This document shows, piece after piece, positions 1 through 11,700 of a stretch of DNA of 64,000 bases. Position 1 is the stretch's first letter, and each line of letters opens with the position of its first letter. The DNA is from Ligustrum vulgare (taxonomy: Eukaryota > Streptophyta > Magnoliopsida > Lamiales > Oleaceae). The notes beneath the pieces are model-generated. The model had not been told where the DNA came from. It made no database searches and saw only the letters and a program-made list of their open reading frames with translations. The translations under genes and the position numbers were made by a program. The stretch is taken from the NCBI GenBank assembly GCA_963555705.1, contig OY743176.1:41796026-41860025 (forward strand). Reading direction: 5' to 3'.

Positions 1-374
1 TTCTTCTGGCCGAGATGGATGAACGGGAGGAAGGCACTGGATTAACCCCACATACTGAAGTTGGTACAGACAAGCAGAACAATAAAGGCTCTAGGGAAGA
101 AGAGGGTAAGAATCTGAGTTCGAAAAACATGGAGGTTGAAGATGGTGCACATAGCAACAAGAGTTCAATAATCGGAGACAGTTTAGGGGAATGGACAGAA
201 ATACAAGATGTTCTGACACAGATGGGTATCCAGATGGTGTCTTCTTTTCAAGAACAAAACCCGTCCAGAAGCATAATCAACAAAAAAGGTCACAGGGAGC
301 TACAGAATCTGCAATTCAATGTGAATTATGGGAAGAGCAGACTTTGTAAAGGGAAAAACACAAGGTTATCATGA
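1..374 (+). CDS. LINE ORF1 C-terminal part (partial)
   Basis: The reading frame is open from the window edge, so the ATG at 15 is probably internal. The visible 124 codons are hydrophilic and rich in Glu, Lys, Asn and Ser, with no recognisable domain; plant LINE ORF1 proteins are RNA-binding Gag-like proteins whose CCHC knuckles would lie upstream. The stop codon TGA (372-374) overlaps the ORF2 start in an ATGA arrangement at 371-374. This suggests ORF2 is translated by reinitiation or coupling after ORF1. It could also be a low-constraint linker. The LINE assignment rests on position and the overlap, not on similarity of this segment. Confidence 0.6.
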   Translation, partial: LLAEMDEREEGTGLTPHTEVGTDKQNNKGSREEEGKNLSSKNMEVEDGAHSNKSSIIGDSLGEWTEIQDVLTQMGIQMVSSFQEQNPSRSIINKKGHRELQNLQFNVNYGKSRLCKGKNTRLS

Positions 375-3300
375 AGATGTGTTCTTGGAATGTTAGGGGT
401 ACATGTTCTACCTCTAAAAGAAGAGCCATAAAGGAGGTTTTAAATAAGATAAATCCAGATATAGTAGTTTTACAGGAAACAAAAAGAGAAGTACTTGATA
501 GAAAGTTCATGGGCTGCATTTGGAGATCGAGGTTTAAAGAATGGGTTGCACTTCCCTCAGTTGGTAGGGCAGGAGGTATGATGATAGCTTGGGATACTAG
601 ATGTGTAAGGGTGATTGATTCTTTGATTGGGGAAATTTCCATTTCTATTTTGATTGAAATGGAAGGAAGGGAAAAGTGGTGGTTTACGGGTATTTATGGA
701 CCCAACACCTACAGTGGAAGGGAAAATTTTTGGGATGAGATAGCTGGACTAAGTACTTTATGTGGAGATTATTGGTGTCTAGGGGGCGATTTTAATGTGG
801 TAAGGAGGGTTGATGAGAAGTTCAACAGCCATACAAATACAAGAAGCATGAAATTGTTTGATACTTTGGTTAGGGAACTGAGCTTAAGAGATCCATCTCT
901 TAATGGTGGGAAATTTACATGGTCTAATTTTAGGGAAGTTCCCATTTGTTGTAAGTTAGACAGGTTTCTGTTCTGTAATCAATGGACAGAACTCTTTCCC
1001 TATTGTAGACAAGAAGTGGCTGTGAGGGTGGTCTCAGATCATTGCCCGATTGTTCTGGACTCAAACCCACCTAAATGGGGACCTTCACCTTTTCGGTTTG
1101 AAAATGCTTGGCTAACACACAAATCTTTTGGGAAGGATTTTGCAGAATGGTGGGCTGAACCAGGGGAGTATGGTTGGGAAGGTTACTGTTTTATGAAAAA
1201 GTTACAAAACATAAAAGGTAAACTGAAAGCGTGGAAAAATGAGGTGTTTGGCGATAGAAGACTGATTAGAAGTGTGTTAGAACGAAGAATCACAACTCTG
1301 GATAACGAGGAATTGAATGGTCGCTGGAATAATCAGTTAAAAGAAGAAAGGGAGTCTATCAAACGTGAATGGCAGCAATTGGTTTTTGAAGATGAGAGAG
1401 CGTTAAGAATGAAATCCAAGTTTAAATGGGCTAAAGAAGGGGATGCAAATTCTAAGCTCTTCCACAGTTTAATGAATGTAAGAAAAGCGAGAAGTTACAT
1501 ATCGAAGTTAGAAAAAGAAGATGGGCAGATTGTGGAAACGGATAGAGAAATTAAAGAAGAAATTGTTGGTTTTTTTAGTTCGCTTTACACTTCGGCAGCA
1601 ACTCCTTTTTCAGGATTTGAAGGTCTTGAATGGAAGGAAATTTCACAATCCTTGGCGGAATGGCTTGAAAGGCCGTTTGATGAAGATGAGGTTAAAAGGG
1701 CCGTGTTTGCATGCGATGGAGATAAAGCACCTGGACCTGACGGGTTTTCTTTAGCACTTTTCAAATCTCAATGGGAAATTATGAAAGATGACCTGATGAA
1801 GGTTTTTGCAGAATTCGAGAGAGATGGGGTGGTAAATGGGATAACAAATGAAACATATATTTGTTTAATCCCGAAAAAATTGAGTTGTGGAACAGTGAAG
1901 GATTATCGACCTATTAGTCTTGTAACTAGCTTATACAAGATCATCTCAAAAGCATTATCTTTGAGACTTAGAGAAGTTTTGGGTGATACCATATCAGATT
2001 CGCAAGGGGCGTTCGTAGAAGGCAGACAGATTCTTGACATCATTTTAGTAGCCAATGAGGTTGTAGAAGACTACAGATGCTCTAAGAAAAAAGGGGTGGT
2101 GTTCAAAATAGACTTTGAGAAAGCTTATGACTGTGTGGAGTGGCAATTTCTTGATTTTGTTTTAAAGCGAAAAGGATTTAAGGATAAATGGAGAAAATGG
2201 ATTATGGGTTGCCCATCTTCAGTTTCATATTCTGTGTTCATTAACGGAAGACCTACTGGAAAATTTAGAGGATCAAGGGGTCTTAGACAAGGGGATCCCT
2301 TGTCACCTTTTCTGTTTACATTGGTTGTAGATGTCTTGGGGAGGTTGGTGGACAAGGCAAAAGAAAATTTTATTATCAAGGGGTTTTCTGTGGGTAAAGA
2401 AAAGGTTGTTGTTTCCCATCTACAATTTGCTGATGACACATTGTTCTTCTTGAACGCAAATAATCAAGAAATTCACAACTTGTTGATGATTTTGAAGGCC
2501 TTTTGTACTCTATCAGGATTGAGGGTAAATTTGCATAAAAGCCAACTGCTGGGGATTAATGTGGAGGATAGCTGGTTGGATGATCTGGCTGGGGTATTGG
2601 ATTGTGAGGTAGGCTCTTGGCCTATTAAATATTTAGGAATGCCTCTGGGTGATAATCCGAGAAAAAGCATTTTTTGGGAACCGGTTATTGCAAAGGTAGC
2701 CAAGAGATTGGGAGGATGGAAAAATGCATATCTCTCTAGAGGAGGAAGACTTACACTCATACAATCTGTTTTATCGTCGATGCCTATTTATTACTTGTCC
2801 ATATTCAAGGCACCTGTTATGGTCTTAAACAATTTAGAGAAGTTAATGAGGGATTTCCTTTGGGAGGGCGGAGATTTAAATGGTAGTGATCATTTGGTTG
2901 CTTGGGACATTGTTTTCCGTTCAAAGGCAAAAGGTGGTTTGGGAATAGGGGACTTAAAAGTCAGAAACAAAGCATTATTGATGAAGTGGCTGTGGAGATT
3001 TCCTTTGGAAACTAATACTCTATGGTTTAGAGTTATTTAAAGTAGATATGGTATTCAAGAAAACCAATGGGATTCTAAACTGGGGGAGAGACTGACTTTT
3101 AGAGGACCTTGGAAAGGTATAGCTTCTCTCTATAAAGAATTCTCAAGATTTGTCAAATTGAAGGTGGGTAATGGAAGGAACATAAGATTCTGGAAAGATA
3201 TTTGGGTGGGTAATAAGCCTTTGGAAGATGATTTTACTGTTTTAGCAGGAATTTCTTCTTTGCAAAATGGGAAAATATACGATTTTCTAGATACAGAAGC

Positions 3301-4033
3301 CGAGGGGATGAGTACTAGTGTCTCTTGGAATCTGCACTTTAAGAGAAATCTGCTAGACAGGGAGATACCAAAACTAACTGAGCTGTTGAATATATTGGAT
3401 AACAGGAGCGTTTGTCATAACTTAGAAGATAGAAGAATCTGGATGGGAGATAGCTCAGAATTCTTCACTTGTAAATCAGCTTTTGAATGCTTGAAGGAGT
3501 CGACACATCATCTGTTGAACTATAGGTTCAAATATATTTGGAAAAGTCCTGTACCCTCAAAAGTTAAAGTTTTCACTTGGTTACTATTACGGGAACGAGT
3601 GAACGTTCATGAACTCCTACAAATTAGGCGGCCTAATCTTTCTATGTAGCCTGGATGGTGTGTGTTATGTAAAAAACACGATGAAACTTTGGACCATTTG
3701 TTTTTACATTGTGAATTCTCTGTTCAGTTTTGGAATAGGTTGTTTAAAGAATTCAAGGTGCAATGGGTACGTCAACAACGTTGTTCAGAGTTTTTGTTCT
3801 CTTTTATCTCAAGTGACAAGATGAAACAAAAGTTGTGGAATGTCAGCGCCATGGCTATTTGTTGGGTGATCTGGTTAGAGCGGAATAAGAGAATTTTTGA
3901 CGACATCGAGGATTCTTATGGAAAGTTGTGGGATAAAGTTAGATATTGGACAGCTATTTGGTTGTTCAATGTAAAAGAATTTACAGGAATTTTATTTGCT
4001 GACTTAGTTAGAGACTGGAGCTTTTTGTTGTAG
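371..4033 (+). pseudogene. LINE ORF2 (endonuclease-reverse transcriptase), two in-frame stops
   Basis: One continuous frame of about 1,220 codons broken by TAA at 3038-3040 and TAG at 3647-3649. The frame is kept across both stops, so these are point nonsense mutations and not frameshifts. The first 230 residues or so are an APE-type endonuclease: CSWNVRG at the N-terminus, QETK near residue 35, GGDFN near 139 and SDHCPIV near 222. The reverse transcriptase follows, with DYRPISL near 511, FKIDFEKAYD, RQGDPLSPFLF and the catalytic FADD near 686. After the second stop lies a Cys/His zinc-binding segment (WCVLC...HLFLHC, about 3656-3715), typical of plant LINE ORF2 C-termini. The product would nick target DNA and prime reverse transcription there. 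The first stop would leave the endonuclease and RT cores but remove the C-terminal domain. Confidence 0.95.
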
Positions 4034-4127
4034 GGATACAATTTTTTTTACTGTCCGACTCTCATCGGATTAACTTGTATCCTTCCCATCATTATTATTA
4101 ATATAGTTGTTTCTTTTCAAAAAAAAT

Positions 4128-4938
4128 GATGGTGGAAGTGGTGGAAGACCTTCACCTGAAGGCAAGCTCGAGTCATTTGAATTTGATGTAGGGGTAATGA
4201 TTTCATTCTCGCTATGTGCATCGAAATCTACAAAACATATTCCACAAAAAATATAAATTTATGATTTACGAATCAATAAATCATTCCAATTATTATTCTA
4301 TTCATGTATTATAAGAAAATGCAAGTAAATATGTAAAGCACCTGTGTCCATTTTCTTTTAGGATACTTGGAACTTTTGGAAGTTTTCAAGAACTTAAACT
4401 TGGGCGGCTGAAAATCAACAAACATGATAGTTTAAATAACTCAATAGGCAAATCCCAATATTTCAATAAATGAAAATATTTTAACTAGACAACCAATTCT
4501 ATTCAATAAATGAATAGAAAATGCTAAGCCTTTCACATATTAACTTGCCCTCGTAAGGCTAATGTCTCACGTCACACTTGAATCAAAATAGATATTTCAA
4601 TACAATAAAATGGATTGTTTAAATTTTGTTGCAATCAAATCTATCAATTATAATGAAAAGCAGTGTTTAGCAATAAGGGCATAAACCGAAAACCGAGGAA
4701 ACAATGACATTAAATCTGGCCTTTAGCCAAGAACGAAATTTGATGTTCAACAATCAATTTTGTAAATAAATGGAAAATGAGCACTAGAAGTCTTCCCCCG
4801 TTACATTAATAATTCAAAAATTCCCCAAACTTGGTAACTAAAACTTTATTAGGCAAAATATTTAAATGTTAATTAAGCTAAAAATTCATTCCTCAAATTC
4901 GTATTAGTGTAACAGAAAGAATCAACCTCCAAATCATT
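4128..4938. other. Spacer without a recognised gene
   Basis: AT-rich sequence between the LINE tail and the isomerase pseudogene. The first 130 bases (4124-4255) are open on the + strand with a Gly/Ser-rich translation (DGGSGGRPSPEG...) and a donor-like GTAGGG near 4188. This may be the edge of a gene into which the LINE inserted, but I do not recognise it. The rest shows no feature. Confidence 0.4.
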
Positions 4939-5257
4939 TCATATCTCAGTCTTTATAGTGATACTTTCCACAATAGCAACAATCAACGAGGTGGCCAATC
5001 CAAGAAACATCACTTGCTCAACAATTCCCGGAACCCTCAAATTCAAGTAATTAACTGGCTTCATTCAAACCCCTCATGTCCTTCAAGAAATACAAGTCAA
5101 TAATATCATTGCTATTATCAACCACAAACGCCTTTCCAGTCTCCATGCACTTTATCAGCTTCCCCACACAACCTGTATCTGGGAATAAACTCACAATCCT
5201 CTTCAGAGAATGATTCCAACAGAAGGAATAATCTCAATGGGCATAGCCAATCTACTA
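4939..5257 (-). pseudogene. Ribose-5-phosphate isomerase (type A) C-terminal fragment
   Basis: On the minus strand, pieces in more than one frame match the C-terminal half of plant ribose-5-phosphate isomerase, which interconverts ribose-5-phosphate and ribulose-5-phosphate in the pentose phosphate and Calvin pathways. Reading from 5257 down: LAMPIEIIP, a one-base frameshift, then CWNHSLKRIVSLFPDTGCVG and METGKAFVVDNSNDIIDLYF, a second frame change near 5050, then GIVEQVMFLGLATSLIVA and a stop at 4939-4941. The N-terminal half, with the substrate-binding region, is absent. No intron interrupts the segment; many plant paralogues of this gene are intronless, so this need not be a retrocopy. Frameshifts and truncation make it nonfunctional. 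Identification is by recalled family motifs, not a database search. Confidence 0.75.
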
Positions 5258-5824
5258 TTGAGTCAATGAAGAATTATGTGGTTAATTGATTTGGTGATTC
5301 TTGTTTTGTTGCTCCAAGAATCACAAATTCAACCACACCAAGTAGACCAAACCAAATAATGATATTTCAATCACACGATTATCAAACAAGATTGCAATTG
5401 CAAATGCTATACATGCTATTGTAAAATTTCTAGCACTACAACAAGTAACACAGTTGTTAAATTGCTAAACATTTATATATTAATATTGATAAAATGAAAT
5501 CTGAAAGAAAATTAAAAAGTTAAAATCAGGGTACCCCGGTCGGAAGTCGCGGAACAGGGACGGAAGTCGCGGAGTAGTCGAGGACCTCGAGGTCCGGCGA
5601 AGCCGCAGCAGAAGGTGGAAATGAGAGAGAGAGCTCGACGGCGAGCGACTGACGGACTGAGCGAGAGGTGAGAGTTGAATCAGCTGATGGACTGAGCAAG
5701 AGGCGAGAGAGAGGAGCGGATTGACTAAGGCACTGAGAGAGAGAGGCAGAGAACTTGGAGTAGGAGGCTGGAGCTTGGTTAGGTTAGAAACTGAATCTGA
5801 AATCTGAATGAATTCGTTTCTTTA
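5258..5824. other. Spacer with a GA-rich, GC-richer patch
   Basis: 5258-5525 is AT-rich with nothing recognisable. From about 5530 to 5760 the composition changes abruptly to GC-rich and then GAGAGAG-rich sequence, with near-repeats of GGAAGTCGCGGA at 5541 and 5561 and of GACTGAGCGAGAGG / GACTGAGCAAGAGG near 5654 and 5690. It resembles the 5' leader of a transposon or gene but has no coding potential. It may belong to the hAT-like element that follows. Confidence 0.35.
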
Positions 5825-6031
5825 ACATCAATTTTACATTTTTTTTCTCCCCTAAAATCGGGTTGGGTCGGGTTAACCGGGTTTAAAATTGCAACCCACG
5901 ACCCGACCCGACCAGTTGACTCAAAACCCGACCGAATCTCATTTTTTTTGCAAAAAACCGACCGAACTCGGTCGATTCGGTTCGGGTTGGGCGGGTTGAC
6001 CGAGTTGGTTTGAGTTTTGCCCACTCCTAAC
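5825..6031 (-). mobile_element. hAT-like transposon end (putative)
   Basis: Read on the minus strand, the segment begins near 6031 with TTAGGAGTGGGCAAAAC and continues as alternating ACCCGAC / GGTCGGGTT words (CGGTTCGGGTTGGGCGGG near 5980 on the + strand). Plant hAT and hAT-like non-autonomous elements commonly begin with TAGGGGTGGGC followed by such CGGGTT-rich subterminal repeats. I did not find a matching opposite terminus or an 8-bp duplication, so the element may be truncated and its other limit is unknown. Confidence 0.35.
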
Positions 6032-6113
6032 AAAAAGGGAAAATAAATCACTACAAGAAAGTAAAAATATTACACAATGAATGAAAGATATATTCCAGGT
6101 TTCCACATTTAGT

Positions 6114-7178
6114 TTATGGCAAGTCTTGGCATGCACCAGCTGTCCGAGATTGTGCACAAATAGATTCCTTGGATGAGCCAGTGGATGTTGAGCTGGTGGA
6201 TGGTTCTGTGATCTCCTTAACAGGCCCCCGCAAGATGGAGGATCCATTGGAAACTCTAATTTTGGGTCGAAGAGAAAGAAAGGAAGTGGTTGATAGAGGT
6301 TTGGTAAAGATGTCAGCTAATTGATCACGAGTAGAGATATAGCGAACATCGAATGAATTATTATGTATATGAGTGCGCAAGAAGTGATAATCAATGGCGA
6401 TGTGCTTCACGCGAGAGTAAAAAACAAGGTTTATAGAAAGATAAGTGGCACCAATGTTGTCACATAGAATTGATGGTTTGGAGGGAAGGGAGAGACGAAA
6501 TTCAGAGAGGAGATCTTTTATCCATAGGAGTTCAGTTGAACAAGTGGCAAGGGCTAAATACTCAGCTTCAGTAGAGGAGTGAGCAACTATGCATTACTTT
6601 TTGGAGCTCCAAGATATGGGAGACGAGCCAAGACAAATGATGAAACCAGAAGTGGAGGTTCAATCATATGGGTTACTAGCCCAGTTCCAGTCAGTGAAAG
6701 CAGTGAGAGAAGGATTAGGAGTTGGACGAAGGAGAAGACCATGATGAATAGTATTTTTGAGGTATCGGAGGAGTCTCTTGACGGTGGACCAGTGGGTTTC
6801 AGTGGGACGATGCATAAATTGAGAGAGTTTATTGACAACAAAGCAGATGTCAGGGCGAGTAAGAGATAGATATTGTAAGGCACCAACCACCCGACGGTAG
6901 GTAGTGGCATCTGAGGTGGCGGAAGGGTCGGTCAGACTGAGAGGAATGGAAGTAGACATCGGAGTGGTAATCTCTTTGGTGCCTAGCATATTTGTTTTGG
7001 ACAAGAGATCATGGACATACTTGTGTTGATTAAGGAAGATAAAGGATGCTGTACGAATGACTTCGACACCTAAGAAGTAATGAAGAGGACCAAGATTTTT
7101 AACTGAGAAGCGGGTGGATAGAGAGTCAATGAAATGATGCAGGGAGGAGGAGTTGTTGCCCGTGACAAGGAGGTCATC
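6114..7178 (-). pseudogene. Ty1/Copia pol remnant (RT end, RNase H, C-terminal tail)
   Basis: Minus-strand remains of a Copia polyprotein. From 7178 down: DDLLVTGNN (second half of the RT YVDD motif), FSVKNLGPLHYFLGVEV, YRRVVGALQYLSLTRPDICF and HWSTVKRLLRYLKNTIHHGL (RT to RNase H connection). Then come RNase H segments around FTDWNWASNPYD, WSSKK and SSTEAEYLALA, and the terminal ADIFTKPLS motif near 6300, which is diagnostic of plant Copia. Stops and frame changes near 6660 and 6580 disable it. The upstream part of RT, integrase, protease and Gag are missing because a chromovirus LTR cuts it at 7178/7179, between V and DD of YVDD. No Copia LTR is seen downstream. Confidence 0.93.
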
Positions 7179-9355
7179 TGTAACACCCCGAGTTCTAGAT
7201 ACTCCGAACGCCACTACTTTCTTTCAAACTCATTTTCTAAATAACACTTTAGCGGAAAATAATTGGATATTTAAACTTCGTATGAACTATTAGTAAAATC
7301 CTCCAACAAAATCATTTCAAGTTTTTTCAACAATTAATAAAATAGAAAATTCGAATGAACGTGAAACTATAAAGTTGAACTTTGGAAATGAAACATTTAT
7401 TTATTTCTTTACCACTCGTGTCCATCACTAGCCACCACTTCCGAAGTCTGCAAAAATTGTTAATAACGGGATGAGTATTTCAAAGAAATACTCAGTAAAC
7501 TCATAACAAAATAATTCACTTATTCCATAAATCGCACATAAATATGTAATCATGCTAAACATATCTTTTACATAACATCATAACATATAACACATAAGTG
7601 CGGAAAAGTAGCATCATCTTATCTTCTTTCAACATGCAAATATGCATGGAAGTTATAGCGCTTATAACATTTCTTCTTTTTCTTTGTTCAATTTCATGAA
7701 CATAACTTTTCTCACGCGCCATTTTCGGGAGAGTCTTGGCCCATCTTACCCCTCATGGCTAATTACATGATCATAGCATCACTTTTCTCATAACATCAAA
7801 TATGATTTACATAATTTCAAATTCACATGCAAATCATAGCTAAATAAATTATTAGGTATGAGTCTACCTCAAATGCTAATGAGTTCGATTCGAGCAACGA
7901 AATCTTCAAATCTCTAACTTTCCGTTCGCGTTGTCTAGCCAAAGAAAATAATTTTGAATTAGTATTTTTTGGAAATCGAGTGTTTAAAAATAAAAATAAA
8001 GGTTTGGGGACTATATTAAAATTTCCAGAAAACTAAGGGGCTAACTTAAATATTTAAAAACTGCAGCGGCTAAAATAATTGTATTTGAAATCTTGGGAAC
8101 TGAAGATAAATATTTTAAAAATAAAAGGGGTTAAACTTAAAACACTTTTGAAAGATGAGGGACTTAAGGGGTAATTTTGAAAAATCAATTTTGATTTATA
8201 TATCAAAATCTCTCTCTCTTCTTTTCATAACTGAGAGAAGAGATGGCGAGAGATGGCGGAGGAGGAGTCCTCCTCTCGGTTCAAGGCCACCGGCCTTTCT
8301 GTCGGCGATGGCTCAGCCGCTACGGGGCGGCGGTGAGAGTGGTGTTGTTGAGGGAAAATGGGTTTGAATCTTGGATGGATTTATGGTGCAAAATCGGGTG
8401 GAGCTCAAATTTGGGCATGACAAATTCCGGTCAAGTTTCCAGTGATAATCCAGCGAAAAAAATCGATGGCTGAGGTAAGTGTTGGGTCTGATTTATTTCT
8501 TGGTTTTTTGGTTCTGATTTTGGGTTTAAATCTTGGGTTTAATTTCGACTGGGATTTAGAAGTGGCAGTGGCGGTGGACTACGTGTGGTGGCAGCTTTGG
8601 TTTGGTTTTGCAGTTGATGAATGAATGATTGTTACATTTTTGGGTTGTGGAAGTGAGGTTGGATTGGTTGAGAGATGGCAATGGAGATGGCCAGGGATGA
8701 TGGCGGTTGCACTGCGTGTGGTTTGTGTAATTATGTGTACGATGATGATGATATTGCAGGTTGTAAATTTGGAAGGGGCTCGGCATGTTAGGGGTTGTTT
8801 AGGGATGGAAACTTGGTCGGCAATGTATATTGTGAAGTCTGATGGCATTGAGTAGAGAAAATGCTTACCCAACGTTGCTGTGTGTATGTAAGGGAAGAAT
8901 GGAGGTATTGGACTTGATTTATAGACTATTCTTGGAAGCTGAATAGACAAAATAAAAGTCCATACAGTAGTTTGTATTCAGTATGGAGCCACGTCGATTC
9001 TTGTGTGTAATGATGATGAATAAATCTGCTATTGAATGACAAAAATTGGTCGGTTTAGAATCTGAAGAAATGTATTTGGCTGGGGTTACTCATCCTGTAT
9101 TGATTGAAGTTTAAAATAATAATATCAAAATAAAGAAAATTTGAATATTGGATTAAAAATAAAGAATTGGACGAAATAATAATTTTGGATAGAATTTAAA
9201 TTCTAAATTCGGACTTAAAGGCTTCAACGATTAAATTTCTTTCTTAAAATTTTAAAATGATTTATATGGCTAGACGAACACGTTTTCATTAAAAATTGGG
9301 TGAAATCGTAGCGACAAGTTTTAATAAATTTAGTAATAAAATCTCAGTCGCTACA
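7179..9355 (-). repeat. Chromovirus (Tekay-like) 3' LTR, inserted in the Copia pol
   Basis: A 2,177-bp LTR bounded by TGTAACACC at the left and GTCGCTACA at the right; in element sense (minus) it runs TGTAGCGAC...GTTACA. Orientation follows from the integrase chromodomain immediately to its right and from a purine-rich tract (minus-strand AAAGGGATAAGGT, 9356-9368) abutting it. It shares several blocks with the LTRs of the two LOG-carrying elements: ATACTCAGTA near 7488, GAGTCTACCTCAAAT near 7860, a CGTTCGCGTTGTCTAGCCAA word near 7924, and both termini. It is therefore a relative. The small plus- and minus-strand ORFs at 8155-8950 lie inside it and are not supported as genes. The flank before it is GTCATC (7173-7178); the matching duplication is lost. 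Confidence 0.85.
8195..8476 (+). promoter_or_regulatory. Antisense promoter-like block in the chromovirus LTR
   Basis: TTTATATATC (8195-8204), a CTCTCTCTCTTCTTTTC initiator-like tract, a GA-rich leader and a consensus splice donor GAG/GTAAGT at 8474/8475, on the strand opposite to the element's sense. The same order recurs in the other LTRs of this group in the window. Promoter activity is inferred. Confidence 0.4.
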
Positions 9356-9366
9356 ACCTTATCCCT

Positions 9367-9665
9367 TTAAAATAATTTCGTCATCGAAATTGAACTTACT
9401 TGGTCTACCATGTTTGGGTACTTGGCTAGGATTTCTTCTTCCTTTTCCCATGTAGTCTCATCACTACCGTGTTTACCCCACTGGACTTTGACTAAGGGAA
9501 TCTCTTTGTTTTTTAAGACATGAACCTTTCTGTCAATTATTGCCACAGATGCTTCCTCATATGATAGATTCTTCTGAATCGAAATGGATTGGAAGTTCAC
9601 CACGTGGCTAGGTTCATGCACATACTTCCTTCATAGGGAAATGTGAAAAGCATTAGGCACAGCAC
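9367..9665 (-). pseudogene. Chromovirus integrase C-terminus with chromodomain
   Basis: Minus strand. From about 9665 down: PSAVPNAFHISL, an in-frame TGA near 9632, RKYVHEPSHVV, then LSYEEASVAIIDRKVHVLKN, EIPLVKVQWGKHGSDETTW and EKEEEILAKYPNM, ending with TAA at 9367-9369. This is the end of a Ty3/Gypsy integrase with a type-I chromodomain, which in chromoviruses helps direct integration into heterochromatin. The aromatic W of the W..H motif is kept. It lies 11 bp from the LTR, as in Tekay elements. The rest of pol is gone: beyond 9670 the sequence is unrelated AT-rich DNA, so the element is truncated on its 5' side. Confidence 0.9.
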
Positions 9666-9669
9666 TTGG

Positions 9670-11629
9670 AATTCAACTCAATAAATCCTTAGCATGATTA
9701 ATAATTTTTAAATTTTTAAATGCGATGCATTTAATTGAACATAATTAAATGCATATTTAATTATATTTCAGTAAAAAATATTAATAAAAATATAAATAAA
9801 ATATATATAGTGAGTCTTTTTGCATTTTTACGACATATAATTATTTTATAATATTTTAATAAAATTGTAAACCGTTGAATTGTTTTATCTCTTTACGAGA
9901 AAACAGACCATGAATTAAGTGTTTTAGAAATTGTACCGTAAATATATCAACTTCATTTTTGGAATTAATGTTCAATAAATGAAATTTTCTTTCTTTAAAA
10001 AACTTTTGAACTACAAAATTTGGCTCATACAATACATATGCGCAAAACTCAACTTATAGATTCTCCTTAATATCAACGTTTTTCTTTTCATATATTCTTC
10101 TTCTTCATATTCTTCCCAAAAAGAGGTGTATGATAGACTTTTTTGGTATATTTGACTTTTTATGCATTAATTATTAATTTCAAGTGTTTTTCTAATCATT
10201 AATTTTAATAAGTATTGTTACATTAATTGATTCTTCAGTTTTCATACTGACAATTTTTTTATTCATATTGTTTCATTATTATTTTAATAAAAATTACTGA
10301 TCGATCGATTGTTTAATAAAAAAATATATGAACTAATTATTAAAATATGTAATATATTTTTCCATATTTTAATTATTTAAATTTATAATGAAAAATAGAA
10401 AAACGAACAGAATCAGTAAATAAATAAAAATAATGTGAAAATGATGAATGAATTGAAGAAATCTTAAGTTTGTAAAATTAACCCAACTTAATTGGATTTG
10501 CCTTAAAAATTCGTAAAGCTATTATTTATTTTAATTTGATGAGAAAAAATTAGAATAGAAATTAATCATCTATGACTAAAATAAATTTAGTTATCTAAAT
10601 ATAGATATTATTGTAGGACTTAAATGATATAATTTAAAATGATTTAGATATTGAGGAAAAATAAAAAGTAAAACTTTTCATTTAACTTTTTATATGATTT
10701 TACGGACAATATATTTACAATTTGCTCTCATTTGTTTTAGCTTGCATTAAACTTTTCACTGTGATCTTTAATTTGATACCCATATTACATATTTTTCAAT
10801 TTCAAAATAATACAATAATTATTAAAAAAAAAATAATAAAAAATAACATTTTGATGTTATATTAATAGCATAGCACGGATGCTAATATAATTAAAGACAA
10901 ATGTAAAATAATAATTTGCTAAAATATTTAATATACTATTTTTTAGCAAAATATTTCCAAACTTAGAAAAAAAATTTGGTAGAAAATTATGTGTTTATTT
11001 TGGTGACGACAATTCTACTTTTATTAAGATTAAGATAAGATTAGGATTATGATTAAGATTAAAATTAAGATTAAGATTAAAATTAAGATAAGACTTGAAT
11101 TATGTATTTAAGTTCAATATTTAATAATTACAATTTATATATTCTATAATCAATGTTGGCTTAATTTTAACGAAAAAATAGAAAATGACTGTCATTATAA
11201 ATAAAAATTATAATTTTTCTGAACAAAATATTTAAAATTTATTTATTTAAAAGCAAAACACCCATATTTGTGATTATAAATTAATTTTTTGATTATATTG
11301 TAATCTGAAAATGGTGTGTACTTACTTTTTGTCAAAAACGGTGTGTACTGTTCGTATATTTCAACAATAATACATAGCTTATTATTATTTTTCACGACTT
11401 TTCGGAATATATATTTCGGTAAAGTGAATTTCGAAATATATGAAATTTATTATTGTAAACATCATTATTTTCGGATTAAAACTTAAAATTTAATGACATT
11501 TGGTTTGCATGGTAAACATGATTTCATAGTGGACATGATGCATGCATTTGATTTGTCTTATATTACTGTCTTATATTATTTTAGACTATAAAAGTAGTGA
11601 GCTTTTAATTGCATAATTAAACATTATGC

Positions 11630-11630
<1 letters not shown>
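9670..11630. other. AT-rich spacer
   Basis: About 2 kb of strongly AT-rich DNA without a credible ORF or recognisable transposon. It includes a degenerate hexamer tract (ATTAAG/ATTAAA variants) at about 11024-11092. Confidence 0.7.
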
Positions 11631-11632
<2 letters not shown>

Positions 11633-11695
<63 letters not shown>

Positions 11696-11700
11696 TTTTT
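11633..11700. repeat. (TA)n microsatellite followed by a T run
   Basis: About 27 TA units (11633-11687) followed by about 14 T to 11700. A likely polymorphic site and a weak point for assembly. Confidence 0.95.

Larger units (their letters stand above)
1..4127 (+). mobile_element. L1-type LINE retrotransposon, 5' end outside the window
   Basis: A non-LTR retrotransposon of the plant L1 clade. It holds the end of a first ORF (to 374), an ORF2 with endonuclease, reverse transcriptase and a C-terminal zinc-binding domain (371-4033), and a short 3' UTR ending in a run of eight A at about 4120-4127. The 3' UTR has a short ATT/TTA-rich stretch just before the A tail. The 5' part lies beyond the window, so no target-site duplication can be checked. 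Only two in-frame stops interrupt ORF2, so the copy is inactive but not old. Confidence 0.93.

Noticed and set aside
6049..6061. CACTACAAGAAAG as another CACTA terminus
   Set aside because: No subterminal repeats follow, and Copia-derived sequence continues within 60 bp; probably chance.
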